Part shown: piece by piece, positions 1 through 7,876 of the stretch
Layout: every line of letters begins with the position of its first letter
Position numbering within the stretch: position 1 is the first letter of the stretch
NCBI GenBank assembly: GCA_003554005.1
Contig: PWEU01000152.1
Span: forward strand, 1-28,899
Direction of reading: 5' to 3'
DNA: 28,899 bases
Origin: Nitriliruptoraceae bacterium
GTDB lineage: Bacteria; Actinomycetota; Nitriliruptoria; Nitriliruptorales; Nitriliruptoraceae
The notes under the pieces: model-generated
What the model saw: the letters and a program-made list of their open reading frames with translations, nothing else
Databases searched by the model: none
What the model was told of the DNA's origin: nothing
Position numbers and translations under genes: made by a program

Positions 1-316
1 GATGCCGCACCACGTCGCTGACCCGGTTCCCCACCATCTGCGAGGCGTACTCGAACTCTGCCCACTGCTGCGGGGACATCTCGCACTCCCAGCCGTCCTG
101 GCCCCCCACCAGCAGACTGGTAGCTAGCAGCGATGCCGGGTCCAGCGTCACCCACGTCGGGTTCGGCAGCGCATCCCGATCGAACCTCACGGCCTGTGCA
201 AGCTCCGCGCTGGCCGCCGACAGGAACGCCGCGACCTCCAGCCCCTCACGAGCCAACCGCCCGACACGCTCCAGCACCAACCCCTTGAGGTCCGAGCCCA
301 ACCGGACTCTGGACAT
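1..316 (-). CDS. LuxR-family-like regulator, N-terminal part (runs off window)
   Basis: The reading frame opens at an ATG on the minus strand (316-314) and stays open to the window edge, giving about 105 residues with no stop. A purine-rich stretch (GAGGGGGTGG) lies just upstream of the ATG and can serve as ribosome binding site. The protein begins MSRVRLGSDL and contains RVGRLAREGLEVAAFL and then WVTLDPASLLATSLL. That pattern is known from the N-terminal sensor half of a common actinobacterial group of LuxR-type regulators with a GAF-like region. The DNA-binding helix-turn-helix would lie at the C-terminus, outside the window, so the assignment rests on the N-terminal pattern only. No neighbour on this strand looks co-transcribed. 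Confidence 0.6.
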   Translation of the reverse strand, partial: MSRVRLGSDLKGLVLERVGRLAREGLEVAAFLSAASAELAQAVRFDRDALPNPTWVTLDPASLLATSLLVGGQDGWECEMSPQQWAEFEYASQMVGNRVSDVVRH

Positions 317-622
317 GCCAGCCACCCCCTCATGGCTCTCCCACACAGCGGCCGCCCGGCGGAGCTGTCGCGCCGGACTGGGCGTCGACGCACCAGCCAC
401 GCGGCGAACCGTTGCGATTCACCCTGAAGACACGGCAGAGGACTGTCAAGGGATCCCACGCCGACGCCGTCCTGTCCATCCCCCGGCGACACGCCCGTCC
501 GAAGGTGCGCGTGTCTGCGGCGTCCGGATCAGGTCATCCTCCACCAGCGCGGAGCGCGGCGCGGATGTCGTCGAGAGTGCCGTCGCCGACGAGCACGGTC
601 GCATCGCCAGCCTCGCCCGGGT
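317..622. other. gap without a recognised gene
   Basis: This stretch of about 306 bases lies between the end of the minus-strand gene at 623 and the start of the LuxR-like gene at 316. I see no convincing intact gene. The part 534-622 reads on the minus strand as a coding-like tail (NPGEAGDATVLVGDGTLDD and so on, ending in TGA at 536-534), in a different frame from the gene upstream. The rest should hold the promoter of the gene starting at 316, but I could not single out a convincing -35/-10 pair. Confidence 0.4.
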
Positions 623-1600
623 TCAGGTGAGCCCGCTGACCGTGAGATGGATGACCGGTGACGCGATGGTGGGATCGTCGGCATCGACGACGGCGAGCAG
701 GTCCACAGCGTCGGTCGACGCGGCCACGATCGCGAGGCCCTCGACCTTGGGGACGGTGCCCTCGGCGTCCGTCGGCAGCAGGGACCCGGCGATGACGTCC
801 TCACCGTCGAGCACCGCGAGCGCCGCGGCGGACACCGGCCCGTCGGCGACCGGATCGTCGGTGTCCTCGGCGGCGGCTGACACCAGCACGCGCCCGCGAT
901 CGAGGACCACCGCGTCGGTGATCGCCAACGGCACCGACCCCTCGGCGTCGAGGTCGTCGAGGATGCCGAGGTCGTAGCGGCGCACGTCGCCCACCGCGAC
1001 CCTGGCTGGGTCGGCGTCGCCGGCGACCGCGGCGAGGAGTGCGTCGAGGTCGACGTCGACGCTCGCATCGATCACGCCACGGCGACGGTCACCGCGCTGG
1101 AACCACCGCAGCCGGCCGTCCACCACACAGGCCCCCTCGAGGTTGCGGCGTGCCTGGGGTACCCCCAACGCCCGGGCGACGTCGTCGTAGAGGCCGGTCA
1201 GGTCCGCCGCCTTCACCATGGGCCGGGTTGGAGACTCGCTGACCAGGGCGACGCGGGTCCGGTTCGGCAGCGACCCGGAGCCGAGCAGCAGGACGGCCGG
1301 GGTCCCGTCGTGGTCGACCGCGCAGGCGGCCTCCAGATCGGGCTTGAGCCGCTTGGTGCCCTCCTCGTCGGAGAACAGGTCGTGGCCGTCGACGGGTGGG
1401 AACAGCCGCAGCCGGGTCACCTCGTCGTCCCGCCACCAGGCGGCATGGGTCGCGTCGTCCTGCGCGATCAGCCACTCGGATCCGAAGGGTGCGATCGCCG
1501 AGGCAGCGCGGACCGGCGAGCCGTCGTCGAACCACAGCGCGGACCAGCGGTGCACCTCGACGTCGAGTATCCGTCCCCTCCAGCCGCCACCTGACGCCAC
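623..1600 (-). CDS. conserved protein of unknown function (DUF6910/6929-like)
   Basis: This is a 325-residue protein read from a GTG at 1600, with AAGG nine bases upstream; no ATG is available close to the conserved region. It carries the segments FDDGSPVRAASAIAPFG, WLIAQDDATHAAWW, LFPPVDGHDLFSDEEGTKRL, LKPDLEAAC, LLLGSGSLPNRTR and VPKVEGLAIV. These are characteristic of a family of soluble actinobacterial proteins probably forming a beta-propeller-like fold; I recall it under a DUF number near DUF6910 but am not certain of the number. There is no signal peptide and no membrane segment. The gene is divergent from the large LuxR regulator at 1779. Its function is unknown. A coding-like tail in another frame follows its stop codon, so a late frameshift is possible. 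Confidence 0.7.
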   Translation of the reverse strand: MASGGGWRGRILDVEVHRWSALWFDDGSPVRAASAIAPFGSEWLIAQDDATHAAWWRDDEVTRLRLFPPVDGHDLFSDEEGTKRLKPDLEAACAVDHDGTPAVLLLGSGSLPNRTRVALVSESPTRPMVKAADLTGLYDDVARALGVPQARRNLEGACVVDGRLRWFQRGDRRRGVIDASVDVDLDALLAAVAGDADPARVAVGDVRRYDLGILDDLDAEGSVPLAITDAVVLDRGRVLVSAAAEDTDDPVADGPVSAAALAVLDGEDVIAGSLLPTDAEGTVPKVEGLAIVAASTDAVDLLAVVDADDPTIASPVIHLTVSGLT

Positions 1601-1778
1601 ATGGTCGCACCTTGTCGGCGCCGCGTGGTGTCGCGGCGGCACCGATGCGCTGAGGGCACGGGCGGCTCCCCGGCGTCGGTGACCTCCACCGGCGGCGGGA
1701 TGCCCCGGTTCGCCTGGGGACGCACCAGCTGGCCGTTGGAGCTGGCGTGCTCCCACGATCGCGTGCAGGGTGGGGGCC

Positions 1779-4553
1779 ATGGAGATCTCGAGCGGGCCGC
1801 CGGTCGGCGTGGCGGCGTTCATCGGCCGCGGACGTGAACGTGCCCAGGTGGCCGAGCTGATCGCGGATGCCCGGGTGGTGACGCTGACCGGCGCCGGGGG
1901 CTGCGGGAAGACACGGCTGGCCCTGGAGGTCACCGGGGACGTCGCGTCCCGGTTCCCCGATGGCGTCCACTGGGTGGACCTGCAGGGCCTGGGCGACGCC
2001 GGCCTGGTGGCTGCGACGGTTGCCGACACGGTCGGCATCCGCGAGCGACCCCACCACACGCTGGTCGGCACGCTCACCGCGCAGCTCCGCCGCCAGGAGC
2101 TGCTGGTGGTGCTGGACAACTGTGAGCATCTGGTGGCTGCGTGCGCGCAGCTGGTCGGGGCCCTCACCTCCGCCTGCCCGACCCTGCACGTGCTGGCCAC
2201 GAGCCGCGCACCGCTGATGGTCGACGGTGAAGTGACCTTCGAGGTCGGACCGTTGCCGGTGCCCGAGCCTGACGCGCGCTCGGTCGGCTCGGTGGCGGCG
2301 GCGGATGCGGCACGACTGTTCGAGGTGCGGGCCCGCCAGGTGCACACGGAGTTCCGGATCGACGACGACACTGCGCCGGCGGTCGCCGAGATCTGTCGGC
2401 GCCTGGATGGGATCCCCTTGGCGATCGAGCTGGCGGCGGCGCGGGTGCGGGTGTTGGCGCCCGGTCAGATCGCCGAGGGCCTGTCGGACCGTTTCGGGCT
2501 CCTGACCGGAGGGGTGCGGGGTGCGCCGGCACGCCAGCAGACCCTGGAAGCCTCGCTGGCCTGGAGCTACGAGCTCCTCGACGAGGCGCAGCGGCTCGCG
2601 CTCGCGAGGGTGTCGGTGTTCTCCGGGTCGTTCGAGCTCGACGCGGCGGCGGCGGTGGTGGCCGATGAGCAGATCGGGAGCGACGCGGTGCTCGACCTGC
2701 TCGCTGGGCTCGTCGACCAGTCGTTGGTGCAGGTCATCCGGGCTGCCGGCGTCGTCCGCTACCGGCTGCTGGAGACCATCCGTCTGTACGCCCGGCAGCG
2801 GCTGCGCGAACTCGACGATCCCGACCGCATCCGTGACCGTCACCTGGTGTTCTTCAGGGAGCTCGCGGCACGGGCGCGGAGCGGGCTCAACGGTGAGCAC
2901 CCCGAGGCGTGGATGGCACGCCTGACCGCCGACCTCGACGACCTGCGTGCTGCCATGGATTGGGCCGCGTCCTCCGGTGCTCGGGGAGGGCTGGTCGACC
3001 TCACGGAGCCGATCGTGCGCTTCTGGTTCGGGCGCGGCCTGTCCGGCGAGGTGCACCGGCGCCTGCTCGCGGCCGTCGATGGCGTCGGGATCGCCGGCGA
3101 CGAGCGTGTGCGCGGCCTGGTGACCGCCACGGCCCTGGCGGGTGACGGGGGCGACTACGCCGGTGCCTACCGGTCGGCCAGCAAGGCTGTGGACGCGGCC
3201 CGGCGCGCCGGTGGGGGTGGTGCGCTCGCCATCGCCGTGGGCCTGCGCGCCTTCATGGGCATGCTGGCGGGGCGGTCACCGAGCGAGCGGTTGGACGCCG
3301 ACGTGGAGGAGGCGATCCGTCTCGCCGAGCGGTGCGAGGATCCCGCCACCCGCGCCTACGTGGTGCAGAACGCGGCCGGGACGCTGGTGTTCGCCCGCAC
3401 GATCGACGGCGGATGCCGCCATCTCGAGCGCCTCGTGGCCACCTGCGAGACGGAGGGGCTCGCCTTCCAGCTGCCGGCCGTCCACGCGAGCCTGGGCATG
3501 TGGCCGGTGTTCGCCGGCCGGCTCGACCAGACGCACCGGCATGCCCAGCTCGCGGTGGACCTCAGCCGGCAGGTTGGTCGGCCCGGGTGGGAGGTCGTCG
3601 GGCTGACCGGTCTGGCTGCGGTCGCCGTCGTGCAGGGGCGCCAGCACACCGCCCAGGCCTGCCTGACGGAGGCACACGAGGTGCTGCGGCGCCGGGGCCT
3701 GGCAGGAGCCCAGTACGAGGCGTCGCTCCTGCCGTGGACCGCGCTGTCGGCCGTCGCGGCCGGGGATCCGGATGCTGCTCGGGCTGCGGCTGCAGAGACG
3801 GTTGAGCTCGGTCGGGCTGGCGACGGCCGGTGGGTCGAGGCCATGGGCGAGTGGTTGCTCGGGGTGATCGCCCGGGCCGACGGCGCCAACGAGGACGCCC
3901 GAGCACATCTGGAGGCCGCTCGTGCGCTGTCCACCGACTCGCACCTGTCGCTCCAGCTCGGCCGGTCGCTGCTTGGGCTCGCGGACCTCGCCCGAGACGA
4001 CGAGGACCTCGACGGTGCGTGGGAGTTGGCCCACGACGCCCTCGAGATCCTGGACGGGTACGGCGACCGGATCGGATCGGCCGAGGCCCTGGAGGTGGTC
4101 GCTGGCCTGCTCCTCGCGACGGACGAGCCCGACCGATCGCTGCGCCTTCTCGCCGCGTCGGAACGCTTCCACCGCGAGGCGGCCCTGGCCCGCTTCCCGG
4201 TCGCGGACGACCGCTGCGAGCGCGCGCGCGACGGTGCCCGGGCCGCCCTGGACGATGCCGAGGCGACCGGCTGCTGGGAGGCTGGCGGCCGGTTGTCGCT
4301 GGCGGAGGCGGTCGCCTACGCCCGGCGGGGGAGGGGCCAGCGGCAACGGCCACGCGTCGGGTGGGCATCGCTGACCCCCGTCGAACTCGACGTCGTGCGG
4401 CTGGTGGCGGCCGGGCACACCAACGCCGACATCGGTGGCCGCCTGTTCATGAGCGTCAACACGGTCAAGAAGCACCTCACGCGCGTCTACGCGAAGGTCG
4501 ACGTCGACGGGCGCGCCGACCTGGCCGCCGAGGTGGCCCGTCGGGACGTGTAG
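1779..4553 (+). CDS. large LuxR-family regulator with NB-ARC-like ATPase domain
   Basis: The protein has 924 residues from the ATG at 1779; an in-frame GTG at 1770 is an alternative, and G-rich sequence precedes both. The N-terminus begins FIGRGRERAQVAEL and contains a Walker A loop TGAGGCGKT (residues 37-45), a Walker B-like strand ELLVVLDNCEHL, and GIPLAIELAAARV, the usual signature of NB-ARC/AfsR-type STAND ATPases. A long alpha-helical, TPR-like middle follows. The last 60 or so residues are a LuxR helix-turn-helix (LTPVELDVVRLVAAGHTNADI, then FMSVNTVKKHLTRVYAKVDV). Such proteins are nucleotide-switched transcription activators in the cytoplasm. The two alpha/beta hydrolase genes directly downstream are the likely co-inherited targets, but that is inference. 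Confidence 0.88.
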   Translation: MEISSGPPVGVAAFIGRGRERAQVAELIADARVVTLTGAGGCGKTRLALEVTGDVASRFPDGVHWVDLQGLGDAGLVAATVADTVGIRERPHHTLVGTLTAQLRRQELLVVLDNCEHLVAACAQLVGALTSACPTLHVLATSRAPLMVDGEVTFEVGPLPVPEPDARSVGSVAAADAARLFEVRARQVHTEFRIDDDTAPAVAEICRRLDGIPLAIELAAARVRVLAPGQIAEGLSDRFGLLTGGVRGAPARQQTLEASLAWSYELLDEAQRLALARVSVFSGSFELDAAAAVVADEQIGSDAVLDLLAGLVDQSLVQVIRAAGVVRYRLLETIRLYARQRLRELDDPDRIRDRHLVFFRELAARARSGLNGEHPEAWMARLTADLDDLRAAMDWAASSGARGGLVDLTEPIVRFWFGRGLSGEVHRRLLAAVDGVGIAGDERVRGLVTATALAGDGGDYAGAYRSASKAVDAARRAGGGGALAIAVGLRAFMGMLAGRSPSERLDADVEEAIRLAERCEDPATRAYVVQNAAGTLVFARTIDGGCRHLERLVATCETEGLAFQLPAVHASLGMWPVFAGRLDQTHRHAQLAVDLSRQVGRPGWEVVGLTGLAAVAVVQGRQHTAQACLTEAHEVLRRRGLAGAQYEASLLPWTALSAVAAGDPDAARAAAAETVELGRAGDGRWVEAMGEWLLGVIARADGANEDARAHLEAARALSTDSHLSLQLGRSLLGLADLARDDEDLDGAWELAHDALEILDGYGDRIGSAEALEVVAGLLLATDEPDRSLRLLAASERFHREAALARFPVADDRCERARDGARAALDDAEATGCWEAGGRLSLAEAVAYARRGRGQRQRPRVGWASLTPVELDVVRLVAAGHTNADIGGRLFMSVNTVKKHLTRVYAKVDVDGRADLAAEVARRDV

Positions 4554-4656
4554 GACCTACCCCCCGCGGCGTCGATGTACCCGGTCGGGTGACCTTCGGC
4601 TCGCTGGCCTGCGACACGGTGCAGCTGTCACCGATACAGACCCAGGGAGCAGACCC

Positions 4657-5490
4657 ATGAACGACCACCGAACCCATGGCGTGACCACCAGCGACGGCGT
4701 CACCATCGGCGCCACCGTGCACGGCCAGGGACCACCCCTGGTGCTCCTGCAGGGAGCGGTCGGCGACGGCGACCTCGACTGGCAGACCGTGCTGCCCCAC
4801 CTGACCGATCGGTTCACCTGCCATCTGCCGAGCATGCGGTGCCGCGGTCTCAGCGGCGACCACCCCGACCTGAGCATCCCGCGGCTGGTCGACGACGTCA
4901 TCACCTACGTCGACAGCATCGGAGAGCCGGCCGGGCTGGTCGGTTGGTCGCTCGGTTCCGGCCTGGCACTCCTGGCGGCAGCGCGGTCCGACCTCGGCGG
5001 TGCGGTCGTCGCCTTCGAGCCGGCCATGATGGACCTGATGGACGAGCAGGAGCAGGCCGTCCTGGGGGCGGCGGTCGCGGGTCTGGGCGAGCAGGTCGAG
5101 GCAGGCGACCTGCCGGCTGCGGTCCGTGGGTTCCTCGGCTGGCCCTTCACCGAGGTCGAGATCGCGGTCGCCGACCGGGCGGGCTACATCGAGGCCGCCG
5201 GGCGCTACGCCCCGAGCCTGCTCGAGTTCCTCCGGCAGGCGACCTCCGCCGACAGCCCCGACATCGATCAGGCGTCCGTACTCGCGGCGATCCCCGTGCC
5301 GGTCCTGGTGCTGCAGGGATCGGCCACCCGGCCCTTCTTCGCCGACAGCGCCCGGTACGTGGCCGACCACGTCCCCGACGCCCGCGTGCAGGAGATCGAC
5401 GGCGCCGCGCACGCGGCCCCGGTGACCCACCCCGAGGCTTTCGCGGCGGCACTCACCGGGTTCCTCTCGCCGGCGGGCCAGCTGGTGTGA
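4657..5490 (+). CDS. alpha/beta hydrolase, copy 1
   Basis: This 277-residue protein has an ATG start preceded by GGGAG. The fold signature is clear: GQGPPLVLLQGA (strand and oxyanion region), the nucleophile elbow GWSLGSG with Ser98, the FEP motif after strand 6 (Glu121), PVLVLQGS and a late histidine in GAAHAAP (His252). The acidic residue usually found soon after the LVLQGS strand is not visible, since the segment reads GSATRPFF. Glu121 after strand 6 may replace it, as in some related hydrolases; that is inference. It is a close paralogue of the next gene, sharing HLxDRFTCxLPS and RGLS. It lies 103 bases after the LuxR/ATPase regulator on the same strand. The substrate is unknown. Confidence 0.85.
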   Translation: MNDHRTHGVTTSDGVTIGATVHGQGPPLVLLQGAVGDGDLDWQTVLPHLTDRFTCHLPSMRCRGLSGDHPDLSIPRLVDDVITYVDSIGEPAGLVGWSLGSGLALLAAARSDLGGAVVAFEPAMMDLMDEQEQAVLGAAVAGLGEQVEAGDLPAAVRGFLGWPFTEVEIAVADRAGYIEAAGRYAPSLLEFLRQATSADSPDIDQASVLAAIPVPVLVLQGSATRPFFADSARYVADHVPDARVQEIDGAAHAAPVTHPEAFAAALTGFLSPAGQLV

Positions 5491-5496
5491 GCCTGC

Positions 5497-5560
5497 GACG
5501 GCGAGGAGCACGCGCATCCGCCACCGCGCTGCTGCTCGCCGTCGGGCGCATCGGCGCCCG
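5497..5560 (+). terminator. possible double-hairpin terminator after hydrolase 1
   Basis: Seven bases after the stop of hydrolase 1 there is an inverted repeat with 14-base arms at 5497-5510 and 5530-5543, 13 of 14 pairs matching, with a 19-base loop. It runs directly into a perfect 7-bp stem with an ATCG loop (5543-5560). There is no T-run, so this would be an atypical GC-hairpin terminator of the kind often found in actinomycetes. Confidence 0.4.
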
Positions 5561-5606
5561 ATCCGGATGCGCTGCGGGGCCGCGGGGTGCGCCGACCAGC
5601 ACCCCG

Positions 5607-5635
5607 TTGACCTCCTCCACCGACTCCTCCATAGT
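5607..5635 (+). promoter_or_regulatory. sigma-70-like promoter of hydrolase 2
   Basis: A TTGACC -35 box (5607-5612) and a CATAGT -10 box (5630-5635) are separated by 17 bases. Transcription would start near 5642, leaving about 20 bases of leader that contain GGAG (5651-5654), eight bases before the ATG at 5663. This suggests hydrolase 2 can be transcribed independently of hydrolase 1. Confidence 0.5.
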
Positions 5636-5662
5636 CGACAGATCCTCATCGGAGCGACCGCC

Positions 5663-6499
5663 ATGGCTACGGACCGGATCCACCGCGCCGTCTCCGCCGA
5701 CGGCACCGAGATCGCCGGGCGCGTGCACGGCGACGGGCCACCGCTGGTGCTGTTCCACGGCGCACCACACGACGGTGACCTGGCCTGGGAGACGTTGGTT
5801 CCTCACCTCGCTGACCGGTTCACCTGCTACCTGCCGAGCTGGCGCGGCCGAGGGCTGTCAGCCGACAGCGAGGACCACACGCCTCCACGCCACGTGGAGG
5901 ACGCGGCCGCCTTCGTCGACAGCATCGAGGGGCCGGTCCGCGTGGTGGGGTGGTCGGCCGGCGTCGGGACGGCGCTCGGCGCCGCCGAGACCAGGGACAC
6001 CGTGGCTGCTGTCGCGCTGTTCGAGCCCACGGTGATCCCGGTGATGCGCAACGACGACCTCGCCGATCTGGGTGCCACGTTCCAGCAGATCGGCACGGCA
6101 GCTGCCGACGGCCGGCTGGCCGATGCGGCCCGTGCGTTCCACCCCTTCGTGGCGAACGACGACGAGCTGGCGGCCCTGGACGCGGACTACTACGACCGGT
6201 CGGCGAGCGCCGTCCCGTCGCTGCTGCGGACGGTCCAGGCATCCCAGACCTACGAGGGACCCGAGTCCACCGACCCCGAGGCGATGACGGGGATCGACGT
6301 GCCGGTCCTGCTCCTGCGGGGCCAGCAGACCCGGCGGGCGACCTTCTACACCGACGTCGAGCGCTACCTCGCCGAGCACATCGCCGACACGGACGTCCGC
6401 GAGCTGCCGGGCGTCGGCCACTTCGCGCCGAGCCTCGCTCCCGAACCTGTCGCCGACGCCTTGGTCGCGTTCTTCGGCTCGGCCCAGCAGCCGACCTGA
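5663..6499 (+). CDS. alpha/beta hydrolase, copy 2 (paralogue of preceding gene)
   Basis: This is a 278-residue protein. The ATG at 5663 is chosen over an upstream in-frame ATG at 5567 because GGAG lies eight bases before it and because homology to copy 1 begins here. It shows GDGPPLVLFHGAPHDGDLAW with the classical HG oxyanion motif, the nucleophile elbow GWSAGVG, FEP after strand 6, PVLLLRGQ and the histidine in GVGHFAPS. As in copy 1, no clear aspartate follows the seventh strand (GQQTRRATF), so the FEP glutamate may be the third catalytic residue. Copy 1 has LQG in place of the HG motif. The pair arose by tandem duplication. It may act on a small ester or similar substrate; the substrate is not predictable. 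Confidence 0.85.
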   Translation: MATDRIHRAVSADGTEIAGRVHGDGPPLVLFHGAPHDGDLAWETLVPHLADRFTCYLPSWRGRGLSADSEDHTPPRHVEDAAAFVDSIEGPVRVVGWSAGVGTALGAAETRDTVAAVALFEPTVIPVMRNDDLADLGATFQQIGTAAADGRLADAARAFHPFVANDDELAALDADYYDRSASAVPSLLRTVQASQTYEGPESTDPEAMTGIDVPVLLLRGQQTRRATFYTDVERYLAEHIADTDVRELPGVGHFAPSLAPEPVADALVAFFGSAQQPT

Positions 6500-6557
6500 C
6501 CAGCGGTCCTGGGAGCGGGGGGGCGGGCGGTGGAGCTCGCGTCCTACCGCACCACGA

Positions 6558-6747
6558 CAGGATCCCGGGGTCGTGCCCAAGGCCGGGCTGCTCGACGGTG
6601 GTCATGACGCAGCGAGGCGTCCTGCTCGTGATCGGGATGCGGGCGCGCTCGCCGAACTGCAGCACCTGCCCGACCCAGGCGTCCTCGAGGAACGACGCCG
6701 CGACCTCGCCGGGGTCAAGGACCAGGTTCGGCCGGAACCGGCGCGGG
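6558..6747 (-). pseudogene. 190-bp copied fragment of the MOSC-domain gene
   Basis: This segment aligns without gaps to 14026-14215 inside the intact MOSC gene, with 9 differences in 190 bases (about 95% identity by my count). It corresponds to about residues 172-234 of that protein, including the conserved cysteine in PRCVMTTVEQPG. Similarity stops abruptly on both sides. The fragment has no start, no N-terminal barrel and no C-terminal end, so it cannot encode a working protein. It has the same orientation as the intact gene, so the two form direct repeats about 7.5 kb apart. Confidence 0.9.
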
Positions 6748-7032
6748 GATGCCGACCTCGTCGCGACAAGCCGCGCCAGCGTCGAGATCGTCGAAGACCT
6801 TGCCTGCGAACAGGTCGGGGGTGTGCACGATGTGCCATCGGGCGCTCCTCACCCCGGCGCCGTCAAGACCGCTGTCAGATCACCCGCATATCAAACATGC
6901 CGACCCACGCCAGACCTGCCGCTACGACCGGGCCCGCGGCTGCCGTGCCCCCACGCGGCAGCCGTGACGGTGCGCAGCTTGGCCGTCGGGCCTGGTCGCG
7001 CACAACCGCTGTGGCACTCGACCTCTCGGCGA
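6748..7032. other. gap with possible coding remnant and a hairpin
   Basis: No intact gene is seen here. On the minus strand about 6740-6850 reads RWHIVHTPDLFAGKVFDDLD and onward without a start codon, which looks like a fragment of a real but unrecognised protein. At 6937-6945 and 6956-6964 there is a perfect 9-bp inverted repeat (CGGCTGCCG / CGGCAGCCG). It may form a stem-loop that separates the remnant from the toxin-antitoxin modules. Confidence 0.35.
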
Positions 7033-7057
7033 TGATGGTAGCGAAATGCTACCATCA
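7033..7057 (+). promoter_or_regulatory. operator/promoter of the first TA module
   Basis: A perfect inverted repeat has 10-bp arms (TGATGGTAGC at 7033-7042 and GCTACCATCA at 7048-7057) and a 5-base centre. The right arm contains a TACCAT -10 box (7050-7055), which ends six bases before the antitoxin ATG at 7062. Occupation of the palindrome would block that promoter, as expected for autoregulated VapBC-type operons. The 6-base distance implies a leaderless transcript. Confidence 0.75.
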
Positions 7058-7061
7058 AGGC

Positions 7062-7304
7062 ATGGCCGTGAACATGCACATCCGAGATCTGGACGAGCCC
7101 ACGCATCGGGAGCTGGTCCGGCGCGCGGAGGCTGCCGGGATGAGCCTGCGTTCCTACGTGGTCGAGGTCCTGCAACGCCACGCTGCCCTCCCGACCCTTG
7201 ACGAGTGGCTCGACGAGGTGCGAAGAGACCCTCCACTGCCCAGCGAAGGCCCGGACAGCGTCACCTTGGTCGAGGAAGGCCGTCGGGACACCGACGTCGC
7301 GTGA
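7062..7304 (+). CDS. vapB: ribbon-helix-helix antitoxin (VapB/FitA-like)
   Basis: This 80-residue protein starts MAVNMHIRDLDEPTHRELVR. The short basic N-terminal strand followed by two helices (RRAEAAGMSLRSYVVEVLQR) is the ribbon-helix-helix fold of FitA/VapB antitoxins. The acidic C-terminal part (DEWLDEVRRD onward) would bind and neutralise the toxin. The ATG at 7062 is six bases downstream of a TACCAT -10 box, so translation is probably leaderless; AAGG lies too close to the start to act normally. Its stop codon overlaps the GTG start of the PIN toxin. By analogy with known systems, the toxin-antitoxin complex should bind the palindrome at 7033-7057. Confidence 0.88.
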   Translation: MAVNMHIRDLDEPTHRELVRRAEAAGMSLRSYVVEVLQRHAALPTLDEWLDEVRRDPPLPSEGPDSVTLVEEGRRDTDVA

Positions 7305-7693
7305 GCGCGCAACTGCTCGTGGTTGACGCATCAGTCGTGGTCGAGGTGCTGCGCCCATCAAGCCGTGGCGATGCGGTGGCATCCAGGATGCGCGGGGCCA
7401 CGCTGGCGGCGCCAGCCCACCTAGATGCCGAGGTGCTGTCCGCGCTGGGCCGACTCGCACGGGCCGACGGTGCCCAAGCTCCCCGGGTCACTCGGGCGCT
7501 CGACCGCCTGGTCCGGCTTCCTGTTGAGCGTCTGCCGGTCGCGCCGTTGGTCCAGCGGGCGTGGGAGCTGAGGGAGAACATCGCCTTGCGTGATGGGCTC
7601 TACGTGGCTTGTGCCGAGACGCTCAGCGCAACGCTGCTGACCCTCGACAGCCGCTTGGCCCGATCGGTCCCGGTGCCCGTCGAGGTTCCCTAG
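7301..7693 (+). CDS. vapC: PIN-domain toxin ribonuclease (VapC-like)
   Basis: This is a 130-residue PIN-domain protein with the expected acidic residues: Asp9 in VVDASV, Glu44 in LDAEVLSAL, Asp98 in LRDGLYVACAE and Asp116 in LTLDSRLA. PIN toxins of the VapC type are Mg-dependent endoribonucleases that cleave tRNA or rRNA when freed from antitoxin; the RNA target here cannot be predicted. The start is a GTG (7301-7303) overlapping the antitoxin's TGA (7302-7304), so the two are translationally coupled. All catalytic positions are present and the length is normal, so the module looks intact. It is the first of three TA modules in a row. Confidence 0.9.
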   Translation: MSAQLLVVDASVVVEVLRPSSRGDAVASRMRGATLAAPAHLDAEVLSALGRLARADGAQAPRVTRALDRLVRLPVERLPVAPLVQRAWELRENIALRDGLYVACAETLSATLLTLDSRLARSVPVPVEVP

Positions 7694-7864
7694 ATCGTCG
7701 GCGCGCACCGGCACAGCGCGGCAACGGAAGCCGTGACTGCCATGCTGCGTGGAGCGGCTCTCACGGTGATGCGCCCATGGTTCGACGGCAGAGGAGGCAC
7801 CATCGAGGGAGGCACATCCGGCCCTTCGCTGTGGATTCGCAGCCGAGTCGTCCAGGTCGAGGGG

Positions 7865-7876
7865 TACGATCTCGCC
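7865..7876 (+). promoter_or_regulatory. -10 box and leaderless start of the second TA module
   Basis: TACGAT at 7865-7870 is followed by only six bases before the TTG start at 7877. This is the same spacing as in the first module and indicates a leaderless transcript. I see no good -35 box and no clear palindrome. Confidence 0.5.

Noticed and set aside
187..492. 101-codon minus-strand frame
   Set aside because: It overlaps the LuxR-like N-terminus at 316-1 in another frame and has a Trp/Arg/Ser-rich composition typical of shadow frames.
1089..3056. 655-codon minus-strand open frame
   Set aside because: It is antisense to the LuxR/NB-ARC gene and out of frame with the real minus-strand gene ending at 623.
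6937..6964. Hairpin as an intrinsic terminator
   Set aside because: The 9-bp stem is perfect, but no T-run follows and no intact gene ends before it. It is kept only as a possible stem-loop.
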